Shown here: one piece after another, positions 9,559 to 19,084 of the stretch
Numbering within the stretch: position 1 is the stretch's first letter
How the letters are laid out: each line of letters begins with the position of its first letter
Assembly: GCA_900169235.1 (NCBI GenBank)
Contig: FWCC01000313.1
Location: 49,490-113,489 of the forward strand
Length of the DNA stretch: 64,000 bases
Source: Zarea fungicola
Lineage: Eukaryota > Ascomycota > Sordariomycetes > Hypocreales > Cordycipitaceae
Direction: 5' to 3'
Notes under the pieces: generated by a model
The model's input: only the letters and a program-made list of their open reading frames with translations
Told to the model about the DNA's origin: nothing
Database searches by the model: none
Translations under genes and position numbers: made by a program

Positions 9559-10545
9559 TCATTTGTACAGCTTAGTAAAGCCAGCCTTGGGCGGCTGCAG
9601 CCAATTTCTCTCATCATACGCGGCATCGCCCTCAATCACATGAAACGTGTAAATGATGCGTCCCTTCTTACTCGTGTTCCTCTCGCTCTTGTGCAGCAAG
9701 TTTCCGTGAATCAGCACCAAGTCACCGGCTTTGACTTGGCCGGCCACGTACAGCTCGTCTTGTGCGCCGCCCTCTGGCGCGGCTGCGCTGCTGTATTCCG
9801 TCTCGTTGGGGAACCGCGGGCCGTCGTTGTCCACCATTTCGGTGCCCTTGCTGACGCCCCCGCGGCGAACAAGGCGCTTCTCTACGGGAGCCCAGCGATG
9901 TGAGCCGGGGAGGAAGCTCAGACAGCCGTTTTCAAGCGTGGCATCCTCAAGGGCATACCAGAAGCCCACGGCGGACGGCGGCTTGGTGTACAGGAACGTT
10001 GAGTCTTGGTGCGGGGGCACGGCGCCGCCAATCTCGGGCTGCTTGCAGATGACCATGCTCTGAAGGCACCGGGGATCCTGAAAGCCAATGCTCTTGGCAA
10101 TCGCCGCGGGACTGACCATGGCGCTGTCCTTGCCTTCCTCTCGGGCCGCGGCCCTGGCAATGGCTTCGTCGTCAATGAGCGCCGCAAATGGCTCGCTCAG
10201 ACCGTGCAGGTAGTGACCGATCTTGTTGATGGCTTTCTCCTTGGGCTTGATGAGCTTTCCGGTAGCGTCAAAGGCGTCCTCCTCGAAGAAGAAGCGGATC
10301 TTGTCTCCCGACTCGAGAAAATACTCATCACCCACGTGCTCGACGTCGCGGCCCTCGCCTGTTGTGAAGCGCGTGAGTGGGTGGTCTTGAATGGAGAACT
10401 CGGAGAGCATCTTATGTGTCTCTGTAAGGAGTGATGAGACGGTGGCAGGTGTGAGCGCTGACGGGATGATGAGATAGCCATCGGCATTGAACTTGGCAAG
10501 TTGCTCGGCGGAGAGTCCGCCAGCAGCTGCAGCGGCGGAAGCCAT
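9559..10545 (-). CDS. Phytanoyl-CoA dioxygenase (PhyH) family, PHYHD1-like
   Basis: A single-exon gene of 328 residues. It is a non-haem Fe(II)/2-oxoglutarate-dependent dioxygenase of the PhyH fold. The HxD metal pair is in AVPPHQDSTFLY (His179, Asp181). The distal metal His is most likely His285 in LIHGNLLHKSERN. Arg296 (KKGRIIYTF) is placed to bind the 2-oxoglutarate carboxylate. NGCLSFLPGSHRW is the usual PhyH family segment before the second half of the double-stranded beta-helix. The N-terminus (LSAEQLAKFNADGYLIIPSAL) is the common start of such proteins, with no clear signal peptide, and I see no strong peroxisomal targeting signal (ends LYK). The closest type I recognise is PHYHD1, whose natural substrate is unclear. 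A TA-repeat lies just upstream of the ATG. Confidence 0.92.
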   Translation of the reverse strand: MASAAAAAGGLSAEQLAKFNADGYLIIPSALTPATVSSLLTETHKMLSEFSIQDHPLTRFTTGEGRDVEHVGDEYFLESGDKIRFFFEEDAFDATGKLIKPKEKAINKIGHYLHGLSEPFAALIDDEAIARAAAREEGKDSAMVSPAAIAKSIGFQDPRCLQSMVICKQPEIGGAVPPHQDSTFLYTKPPSAVGFWYALEDATLENGCLSFLPGSHRWAPVEKRLVRRGGVSKGTEMVDNDGPRFPNETEYSSAAAPEGGAQDELYVAGQVKAGDLVLIHGNLLHKSERNTSKKGRIIYTFHVIEGDAAYDERNWLQPPKAGFTKLYK

Positions 10546-11260
10546 TTTGAGGGTGATGCTTTTCTATATATATATATATAAATCGGGGCCGTGTCTATCT
10601 TCTCCTTGGTAGGTATAAGAAGAACGTATATATCGTGAGTTGAACGCAGATGGACTGTTTTCTACCAAGTTGGTTTGTGGAGAAGACGCCGTCGGAGTGG
10701 CCGGTCGCGGGGCAAGTGGCACCCTCTTGGATAGTCATCGATTTAATCATATGCCACAACGGTTCTTTCCAATATTGAGATTGCAATATCAAGGAATCGT
10801 TAAACGGCTGCCGATGAAATTTTCATATTCGGATTATTTCCTAGTCACAGGAGTAAGTCTCTTTCTATTGGAACGGCACAGCCCTTATCAATTCCAGGCC
10901 CAGTTGGTTATTTCGGCTAGTAAAGGATGGGCGCTTAACGCAACACCAACCAAGCAACCTTGTCCACTCATTTGCGTTTCCGCGAATAGTCCAATTCATA
11001 ACACACCATGTCTTTTATGCCTTTTCTGGTGTATATATTTAGAAACAAATCCGCATGTCTTTCTTTCGGCTAACCGGCAGCGGGGACTTGGCTAGCACGG
11101 CGCATAAATGAGGCACGTCTCTTCCAACTTTTTTCATTGTGTCAAGTTCCTTTGTTTCATCTCCTTTGTTTATTTCTTTTATACTTTTCAAACTTTACTT
11201 TTATTTCCCCTGCTTCTGGTCCTCTCATTTCATTAATACATTCATTTTGTTCATCACCAA
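10546..11260. promoter_or_regulatory. Shared upstream region of the PhyH gene and the 4-TM gene
   Basis: Divergent promoter region between ATGs at 10545 and 11261. From about 11125 to 11260 the plus strand is strongly pyrimidine-rich with short T runs. That is typical of promoters and leaders of expressed filamentous-fungal genes and supports the 11261 start. No additional gene is seen. Confidence 0.5.
10566..10580 (-). promoter_or_regulatory. TA-repeat upstream of the PhyH gene
   Basis: A run tatatatatatata lies about 20-35 bp upstream of the minus-strand ATG at 10545. It could serve as a TATA element, but the distance to the start codon is short, so it may instead be part of the leader or a simple repeat. 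Confidence 0.3.
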
Positions 11261-11992
11261 ATGACATCTTCCTCAATGAAGAAATACTTTGCGAGTTTCC
11301 AAAAGCCCGCGGGCTCCAAAAACCAGAAATGGAACTTTGCACCGGACCATCACGGCTTCGAGAGCTCCTTTCAGGCAAAACCAATCAGTCGTGCCGATAC
11401 CATCCACTCACGCTACGTCCAGATGCTGCTCGACCAGGACAATGTCGCCAAGACGCACAACATCCTCGCCGCCTTTTTCGTGTGGTTACTGCTGGCCAGC
11501 TTCATCGTATTCCCGGGAACGTTTACCACAATCAAGAAATCCATCGAGGACAACGATGACGGCAAATTCCCCAGCAAGGCGGCCGAGTCCATCTTCAAGA
11601 GCGTCAAGAACATACCCCTCCTGGCGCTGGCGGCCATCATGTGCTCCATTTCCGTCATGGGAATAGCTGGTCTTGCGCTGCGCCACATGAAGAACTATGT
11701 CTGGATCCTGAACAAGCTCTTCCTGCCCGGCCTTGCCAACTGCACGGCAGGCCTCATTTCCACTCTCATTGGTGTGTATACCCAGCAAAAAGGTGTTTGG
11801 AGCATCTCCGCCAAGGTTACCGCCATTGTGGAGGGTTGCGGAGTGGCCATTTGCGGCACAATTTGGTATACTGTTGACCATTACTTTCTCGACAAGGTCA
11901 AGGAGATACATGGTACACATTATAATGTCTGGCCGAAGCAGCGCAGCGAGGAGTATGAGCTGCCACCAAAGTACCATGATCAAATGATTTAA
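11261..11992 (+). CDS. Four-TM membrane protein of unknown function
   Basis: A single-exon gene of 243 residues. The first 60 residues are polar and basic (MTSSSMKKYFASFQKPAG). Four hydrophobic segments follow at about 67-87, 118-140, 150-173 and 183-205. The loop at about 88-117 is charged and could sit on either side. The C-terminal 35 residues are polar (VWPKQRSEEYELPPKYHDQMI). There is no signal peptide and no catalytic motif. The arrangement resembles small conserved fungal plasma-membrane proteins of unknown role. The gene and the convergent MOT1 gene are only about 80 bp apart, so their 3' transcripts probably overlap. Confidence 0.8.
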   Translation: MTSSSMKKYFASFQKPAGSKNQKWNFAPDHHGFESSFQAKPISRADTIHSRYVQMLLDQDNVAKTHNILAAFFVWLLLASFIVFPGTFTTIKKSIEDNDDGKFPSKAAESIFKSVKNIPLLALAAIMCSISVMGIAGLALRHMKNYVWILNKLFLPGLANCTAGLISTLIGVYTQQKGVWSISAKVTAIVEGCGVAICGTIWYTVDHYFLDKVKEIHGTHYNVWPKQRSEEYELPPKYHDQMI

Positions 11993-12074
11993 TGACGTTG
12001 GAGAATGATTTCAAATGCTTGTTGTATGAATTTCTTATCTAGGCTCTCGATAGTTTTAGACGTAAATTTCATAT

Positions 12075-13486
12075 TCATCGAAGAAGAGGGTCGCGCTCGC
12101 TGGCTCCTACAGCAGCATTTGCTTTGCGTAAGAATCTGTCTGAAAGGCGGAAAGCCCAATGGCAAAGGAGGCCAGCAAGGAACCCAACGGCGTCGTTTTT
12201 AAAAGCCAGGATGCAAGCTGTAGTCATGAGCATAACAGTCCAGCGCTCCATGCGCTCGTCTTCAGAGGGACTGCGCAGCCGGCGTGTGATGACAGACGCG
12301 CCGTCGCCCAATTCCGACGACTCCTGCCACAAGTCACGGGCTCCCTGGTTGAGCGAATGACCGACCTTGGCAAGCTCCAACCCCGCGGCAAGAACCATGA
12401 TGCCAAGCAAGCTCTTGGGGTACTGGCCCAAGAGATTAAGCAGAGTGTTGCCAAAAAAGAGTCCCAGCAGGATCTTGACCAGTCCCAGAAATATAACACT
12501 GGCGCCGCTGCGAGCTCCAAATCGATACTGTGCGGCCAGGCCCCCGGAACCGTGGCATACGGGCATGGCTCCAAACCAGGTGCCCGTCAGATTCATCATG
12601 GCCACGCTCAGGCCGATGGATGTAACTGAAGGCGTCGGGACATTGGGGAGCAAGTCAGCAGCGAGTGCCGAGACTGCAATAATCGAATTGAGCGTTGTTA
12701 GAGGCAGCTGGCCAATTGCCATGTAAATGGGTGAGGATGCAGCGTTGCCGAGCAGCCTTGGTATAATCATGTCGGGCAGCCAGAGACTAAGCCATGGGAG
12801 GCTGTGGTGCTTTTGGATGGCTTGTATCAGGGCAAAGAGCAGGCCTAGGAGGAAGAAAGCCAATGCGTATGGGAACCGTTGCAGCCGCTGCGTTGCGATG
12901 AGGATGAGAAAGGCAAAGACGGCCCAGAGGCGGTTGTCCAAGACGGGAGTCACCCAGCCAAGGGGTTGTAGCTGGGAAGATCCTGCTCCGATGATGAGTG
13001 AGAGACCAGCACCGAGCTGGATGCCTTTGACGACGGGGATGGGGACGACCTTGACGGCCCAACGAAGGAGCCCGGTGGCGCACATGACGAGAATGGCCGC
13101 ACCGACCCAGAGGCCTGCTCCGGCGACGCCCTTCAAGGATGAATCGCCACGGTGCGCAATAGCGGCAGAGGCAATTGCCTACCATGGTGTTAGCATGATT
13201 TTATGAACAACATCGGCCTTGTTCGACGCCGGGTGATCCCCTGTACCTTCATGGGCTGCACCGGCAGCGGGATGCCAAAGACGACGCCGGAAAGCACATT
13301 AAACAGGCCGGAAAACACCAACGTTGCATCGAGATTGATAGAGCCCTGTATGGCAAGGGCAATCATGAGCGGCAGCAGCGTGCCCAGGTCGCCGAGCGAG
13401 CCCGATATCTCCGCGAGAGGGGCATTGCGAAAGGTGTTGATGTTGTGGCGGTTGCGCTTCTTAAGATGGCTCAGGATGGAATTCAT
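12075..13486 (-). CDS. Molybdate transporter, MOT1 family
   Basis: Two exons on the minus strand, 13486-13247 and 13178-12075, give 447 residues. The intron starts GTACAG and ends GGTAG and falls inside the first signature, PVQPMK|AIASAAIAH, which is restored exactly by splicing. The second signature is the segment with CHGSGGLAAQYRFGARSG (from about residue 288). Both are hallmarks of MOT1/SULTR5-type high-affinity molybdate transporters, which are related to sulfate permeases but lack the STAS domain. The N-terminus has APLAEISGSLGDLGTLLPLM, also typical. About 10 membrane segments are visible. The C-terminus is polar and ends ASERDPLLR, compatible with a dileucine-type sorting signal. An in-frame ATG 11 codons upstream (13519) would give 458 residues. 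The substrate is inferred from the family. Confidence 0.92.
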
Positions 13487-15995
13487 TCTTAGAAAAAGTC
13501 GTGCTGTAACTCTGTACATGTGTATCAGAAGAGTCTGGCATCAGCACGGCAGGTTCATTTGTGAGAGACGCGTGGTGTCTTGGTGCGCAGAACGACATGC
13601 CACTGGTTCCCAGCTCTTTGGGAGGATTAGGAGCCACGTTCGGCCCCACGTGAGCTGGAAACGTACCATGTCACGATGGAACGCGGCGATGACCGCTGCG
13701 GCCAGCAAAAGCAGCCTCTTGGAGCTACAGAAGCGCGATATTCACAGGAAGCTCATCATCAACTACATAATAAAGCATGCAGTACGCAGTGCCGCGTTTT
13801 GGTTGACGTTTTGTGGCGCTCCGGAAAGAACTGCGCCGTTCCGCAGCACTAATTACCCGGCATTACCCCAAGATTGAAAAGGGAATGAAACTCTTTGCGG
13901 ATAGTCCTGTCGGCGTTCGAAAACGGGTTATTGATATGCGTTGAGTGGCGTGATGGAATTCATTGCAAGTGCCACGGCTTCGCCGAGTAAAGCGCTGTTG
14001 CATTCGGGCTGCCGCCAGACGGACATGACAATGACGGAAGCTATGGAGCCACCGGAGCCGATTCAGTCCAGGCAATCTAATCAACAGCAGTCGAACAGCT
14101 ACGTTGGGCGCAAGGACATTAGTGATTGGGGACCTGAAGGCTAGTTTTGGATGGCTTGCGGGTTTTGCATTTATCATCACCGTTGGCTTTGTTGATTATT
14201 TTCCCAGTGCTTTCTACTGGCATAGTCCCGCAGGCAAGTGGGCTTCAATCCAAACCCCACTCTTGGTAATTATATATCCAGGGTCGGTCAGGGTTCTGCT
14301 TCTGGTGCAAGGCGCTTCCATGGCCGCTCACAACCCATTCTTCAATCTCCCGCCGGCTCGAGTAAACTCGTGACGTTGTGCCAGACCCTTGTTCGCCGAA
14401 AAAAAAAAAAGGCGTCAAGCGGCTGAGACGGCTGAGACGGTTGGCGTTTGGCCCAGCGCATCCGTATCGCCAAGTAGATACCTAGGTATACTGGTAGTAA
14501 ACAATGCCAGCTTTAATCTACCTAGTCATGGCAACTGGGTCCTATGCTTGTTTCCACAGGAAAAGTCCGCGGGGAAGAAACAGCTAGGTATGAGCAGGGA
14601 TTTCATGGTTGTTTCCGGAGCTCGCGCGAGGCCGGAGCCATGTCATTGAGGGAAAATCACGCAGCTGCTATTCATGCCGACACCTCCACGGTGGTTAGTT
14701 TTTGTAGGTAACTGCTTCCAGAAGGTTTGCAGGGGACTCGCCTAAGCTCCGGGCTGCAATAAGGCGATCGGCCCCAATTCAGCGCCGCATACACTGGGCG
14801 AGGAGCTACACATCGCCAAGCCTTTACGCCCGGCATTGCTTGTCGGGTGCGTGTATGCCTGTTTTCCTATGTGCCGAAATTCGCGCATGCATGTCTTGGT
14901 CTAGTAGCCTGAACGTACCGGGCTGGTCCGTACAATCAATTGGGCTAATGCCCTGGGCAACAGAGTAATAAACGGTGGCGATATATAAGCCTTGTTCTGT
15001 AGCATATTATGAAAGAATAAGCCTCGTCCACTTCTAAATGGCTAATGCTTTGGCTGGTTCTTGTCCTTTGCCTCGAACAATATGCAAGATTGTCTTGTAT
15101 TTGTCAAGCACCATCACCCATGGATTTAGCTTCTCTTGCCAGCTTTTACCGTCATGCCGATACATGCTACGTAACGAGCGCTTTCATATTAAAGCCTACA
15201 CGTACTTTGATAGATGCTGCAGGACCAGCAACAAATAGTAGTAGCCCTAGAATAGAACCAAAAACTTTGGTACTTGCTGCAGCGATATCGATGCCGTAGT
15301 TCCGAAATAGCGGGCGGTCCCACTGGCACTCGGGGACAAAAGATAATTACTGTACAAGCCGGCCAAGGCGAGGAAAGGCCTGGTGGGTTATTGTGGTCCC
15401 TAAAGCGAACGCTGAAAAGAGAATGACCACTGGCATCAACAGGAAAAGCCTCTGACGCCAATGTACCGAGGACCGCTAATTACTCCTTTAGTTCCGAGAA
15501 TGGTCGCCGGTTTGGTCGAGCTAGTAGCTTTTCGGTGCCGCCCTGTCCGATTTGCCCATTTTTGCGGTGATTGTCAGACGGATAGCGAGCGAGAAAAATT
15601 CAACCTGTCCCACGGGTCGCGGTGGACTAATGACATCCCAGCCATATCCATCGGGCAAAGGCGACGCGCAGCGACTTGGCTTGCCATTGAGGTACTTTTG
15701 GGTTGTTCTCGAAGGATTAGGCTTCTTGGTAATGATAACCGAGAGTTGATCAATGTTTAGAGTCGAATGGCTTGCATGCAGCGGCCTGCCTGGGTAGGTA
15801 GCATGTACCACGAAAACCCGGCTGTCACAATACAAAAACATGGAGTTTGTACCACTTGACCACAATTCCGACCTTCATCTGTAACGGACTGGCCCATGTA
15901 GTGCATCCGGAAAGCATGGAGATGAACAGCGCAGTAGAGTATCACTATTAGTCAATGAAAAAAGGGCCTTCCAAAGAGCGTTCCTTTCTTACCCG

Positions 15996-16010
15996 GTGTA
16001 CAGTGTACAC
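15996..16010. repeat. Short inverted repeat
   Basis: gtgtac, three bases, gtacac: a 6-bp perfect inverted repeat in intergenic DNA. It could be a binding site for a dimeric regulator but may be chance. Confidence 0.3.
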
Positions 16011-16293
16011 GGCGGATACTCAAGGCTGGAAGAATAATTCAGAGAGATACCTGGTACCTGGCTGCCACACCAGCAGCTTTACAGGTACCCCGTAAAAAGG
16101 CCCTTGGCAAAAAGAGGTGCAGAGACGCCAAACCACGATCGGTGGTCCGTGACGTGAGGGCCCCGCTTTTCCGCTTTCTCATAGCGTCCATTTGTCTGAA
16201 CAAAATCATCCAGCAGTCCGCTTACGCGCTGTTGCCCAGATTGTTGCTTCTACATCCTCCTTTACACACCCAGCCCGAGTTCTTGTCCAAAAG

Positions 16294-16698
16294 GTAAATT
16301 GAACCCTGCCAAGAGAAGAGTCCCCTTTATCTACACCTCTGTACAAATTGGTCTTGTCAATTCACAATTGCAACGTCAAATCGCTCGTTGTCGCAATCGG
16401 CTCGGCTCCTCCGGGCTGAATTTCGAAAGAGGTGGAGAGTGCAAAGAAACGGAGTCTGCGCCGCGACCCTGAAGCAGCGCACATTCCTGAGCTTCATTGT
16501 CAACCCCAATATGTCGCGCGACGTGCAATTGAATAGGCAATGATTGAATTCGGCCTTGTGCTGCAGATTGAATCTTTCATACCGTTCTTGCTTCTGTCCT
16601 TGACCTTTTGCGGAAATGCACTCAATCGCTTTAATTGAGCAATTTAGCTCTTGTCGCACGGTGGCATTTGCTTGGTTTCGAGCTAACTATTACAACAG
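16294..16698 (+). other. Probable intron in the 5' leader of the small membrane-protein gene
   Basis: A GTAAAT donor (after ccaaaag) at 16294 and a strong branch/acceptor combination (gctaac followed by acaacag) ending at 16698 bracket about 405 nt before the ATG. The acceptor is convincing; the matching donor is a guess and others are possible. Confidence 0.35.
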
Positions 16699-16720
16699 TC
16701 AATCTCCAATTTCCATCACA

Positions 16721-16996
16721 ATGGCCGCCATCAGCACCGTCGCCTACCCCGGCCTCGTTATGCACGAGATGGTCCGTCGCAAGAACTTCGCTTCCAAGAA
16801 CCCCGGTGTCATTCTCGTTTTCTGCATCGTCTTCGTTGGTAAGCAACCCTGTTCACCTCCTGCCACTAGGACACATGAGGCCTTAAGAGGTCTTTTTTCT
16901 TGCTAACTGATTTGCCTTACAGTCTTCGCTGGCGTTCTGGGTCTCTGCCTCAGCAAAGTCATCAAGCGTCGCAGGGAGGCTAAGCCCGAGCTGTAA
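16721..16996 (+). CDS. 63-residue single-pass membrane protein
   Basis: Exons 16721-16838 and 16923-16996. The intron starts GTAAGC and ends CTTACAG, and splicing restores the frame inside the hydrophobic helix. The protein has an N-terminal part with MHEMVRRKNFASKNPG, one strong transmembrane helix at about residues 29-51, and a very basic C-terminal tail, KRRREAKPEL. By the positive-inside rule both flanks are basic, so topology is uncertain. The frame is open upstream to an ATG at 16616. I chose 16721 because it has a good context (cacaATGGCC) and because gctaactattacaacag, a convincing branch site plus 3' splice site, ends at 16698, inside that would-be extension. It resembles small conserved proteins of filamentous ascomycetes; no function is known to me. 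Confidence 0.75.
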
Positions 16997-17649
16997 ATAA
17001 GACAAAGGCTGGCTGGGAGGACCAGGGGAGGTAAATGCTCATGTTTTGGGATGCGGACGGATGGCCTGTATCAGAGGGGCGGGACAATGGCAACGCCCTC
17101 CTCGGTCGGACAACCAAAAGCAACTGGGCGGGCGGGTACGAGGACCAAGAATGCTCTGCCCATCTTAATCACTCGCCCAACCAACGTCGTTCTCGGATAC
17201 CTTTGTTTTTCTTGCATCAAGCGAATAAGTTCAAGAAACAAACAAAAACCAAAAAAAAAATCATATTCAGCTCGTACTGCCCGTCCCGTACTGTGGGTTG
17301 TGAGAGTGCAAGGCTGGTGCATGTCTACACATGGGCTTCGTTTGATCTGGATGCCATCGTGCGGGCAGGATTTGTTTGATTTGCTTGTGTAATCTTTCAG
17401 AGTTGTTCAAGAGCGCGCCCTGTTTGTGCTCGTTGTTAATATTGCACCAGGCTGTTGTATTCTATATTCTAATACTACTGATACCTCTTTTGCATGTGCT
17501 TGGTATGACAAGGCTGTTTCGCAACCCTCACATACGACGTACTTGAGATTTATGTATCGTCTTGTAATACATTTGCTTTTAGATGTGTTGGTGGCAGTGC
17601 CAAGCCGCCAGTGCCCCAGATTCATGCATGCACTCTCCATAGTGTTAGT
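16997..17649. other. Convergent intergenic region
   Basis: Lies between the 3' ends of the small membrane-protein gene and the lipase gene. The first part is probably a long 3' UTR, with an A-rich patch at about 17230-17265. Open frames of up to 114 codons are present but show no recognisable protein. Confidence 0.5.
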
Positions 17650-18705
17650 CTACAAGCCCTGCTTAGCCAGCATGTCGGCAATGTCCAGATAAAACGCCAC
17701 CGCATTGAACGATCTCTTCATGCCCATCATCTCTCGCAGCGCCCACCGCATGCGGTTCGACCAGTTAATCAGATCCAGGTGACTGACACCAACCAGCGTC
17801 CCCTGATACTCGCCCCAACGACTACTCTGCACACTTACCAGCCCGTCATTGGGCCCTTCCTTGTCCCGTATTACCAGGTACGGCTGTCGGAAGACGCTAA
17901 ACAGCGACGGATGCGCCCCAATGTCCGCACCGTATGAAAAGTACCGCACACCGGGCACATCTGGCGTGGCCGCATTAAATGTCTCGGCCAGGTACCGCGT
18001 CGTGAGCTGTTCAAAGGCCTCGGTGCCGAACCCGGCGCGCGACAGTAGGCCGTAAAGCTTGGGCAGGTGGATCGGCGACTTGGAGTCTGTGTCGATGAAA
18101 AAGTCGGCCACAGGGCTGCCGCGGTGGGGTGTGGCGATGGTGGTGAGGGAGGCGACGCGGACGGATGAGCCAGACTGCAGGTGGGAGATCATGTAGCGCG
18201 CATCGAGGCCACCCATACTGTGCGCGATAATGTTGACGGGCTGTGGCGCATCTTGTTGCTCTTTTTGCCTGGCCGCAATGTCTTGAGCTAGCTTGGCTGC
18301 GCGAACAGCAATTGAGCTCGATGGCGGCACGGACGTCGCGAATACAGACGTGCCATTGGCCTCGAGGGCGTCTTTTATGCCATGCCAGTACTGCACTGCC
18401 GGGAGGCGAGCGGCGAGACGCAGCTCCGAAAAACCAAATAGACCGTGAGCGAGCACAATCGGGTATCTGGGGGTGGCTTTGCGAGCGTCAGCTTCAAGGT
18501 GATCTGCCGGTAGGCTTCTTATAGGCATCATACCGTAGCTTTCTCGCAAGTGTGCGTAGTCGTCGATCAACTCCTTCCCTATATCGGGTATCCTCGGATC
18601 TTTATTGAGGTTCGGGTAGCTGAAGAATGTTCGTCGAGAAAGACGGCCCAATGCCCGTACTTTCATCTGCACCGGCACGCGCCAAAGCAATGCATGTCTG
18701 CCCAT
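17650..18705 (-). CDS. Alpha/beta-hydrolase lipase, probably mitochondrial
   Basis: A single-exon gene of 351 residues. The fold signatures are clear: oxyanion-hole segment IVLAHGLFGFSELR (His87-Gly88), nucleophile elbow NIIAHSMGGLDARY with Ser163, and TIATPHRGSPVADFF after it. The likely acid is Asp287 (GPNDGLVSV) and the likely catalytic His is His309 (GVSHLDLINW). This pattern matches fungal triacylglycerol or phospholipid lipases related to bacterial lactonizing lipases. The first 30 residues (MGRHALLWRVPVQMKVRALG, then RLSRRTFFSYPN) are rich in Arg with no acidic residue and end in a cleavage-like RRTFFS, which suggests a mitochondrial targeting sequence. The GPNDGLV and GVSHLD pair resembles the conserved end of such lipases. 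The substrate is inferred from the family only. Confidence 0.88.
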   Translation of the reverse strand: MGRHALLWRVPVQMKVRALGRLSRRTFFSYPNLNKDPRIPDIGKELIDDYAHLRESYGMMPIRSLPADHLEADARKATPRYPIVLAHGLFGFSELRLAARLPAVQYWHGIKDALEANGTSVFATSVPPSSSIAVRAAKLAQDIAARQKEQQDAPQPVNIIAHSMGGLDARYMISHLQSGSSVRVASLTTIATPHRGSPVADFFIDTDSKSPIHLPKLYGLLSRAGFGTEAFEQLTTRYLAETFNAATPDVPGVRYFSYGADIGAHPSLFSVFRQPYLVIRDKEGPNDGLVSVQSSRWGEYQGTLVGVSHLDLINWSNRMRWALREMMGMKRSFNAVAFYLDIADMLAKQGL

Positions 18706-19084
18706 GCCTTCTACCCATGGGCAACTATTGCCTGATTCTATTCATGCAGCTTTGCTGCTGGCAACCATGTATGGTGCGGTTCAAGGGTGAGCACGACGGG
18801 CAAAAAGCTGCTTGTTGCCTTGATGCCGGAAGAAGCTACCTGTGGGCTGACGTCACACCACTAGCGCCATCGACTACTGTACTTGAGCATTAACGCAGAT
18901 CCTTGGAATATTAACAATCTACAAGGAACTTCAGGTCGCTGGTACTTTTGTACCGTCCCGGTTTCTAATGAAAAGGGTATCGTATAATATTGATCCAAAT
19001 ATATGTTGAAAGCGCAACTGACAGCTTGCCTGTATTCTGCTCCAAAACTCCATTTTATTATGCGTTACCCACGTCTACAAACAA
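18706..19084. other. Upstream region of the lipase gene
   Basis: 379 bp between the lipase start and the stop of the next minus-strand gene, the arrestin-domain gene; it should hold the lipase promoter and the downstream end of the arrestin transcript. Nothing else recognised. Confidence 0.5.

Larger units (their letters stand above)
13487..16720. other. Long intergenic region, no convincing protein gene
   Basis: About 3.2 kb with only short, compositionally poor open frames. A run of 11 or more A residues lies at about 14399. A near-perfect inverted repeat gtgtacagtgtacac is at 15996-16010. From about 16200 to 16720 the sequence is probably the promoter, leader and leader intron of the small membrane-protein gene at 16721. 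I see no transposon ends or RNA gene. Confidence 0.5.

Noticed and set aside
16616..16906. 98-residue version of the small membrane protein starting at 16616, or a frame reading through the intron
   Set aside because: The extension contains a strong branch/acceptor signal ending at 16698, and reading into the intron breaks the conserved helix and basic tail.
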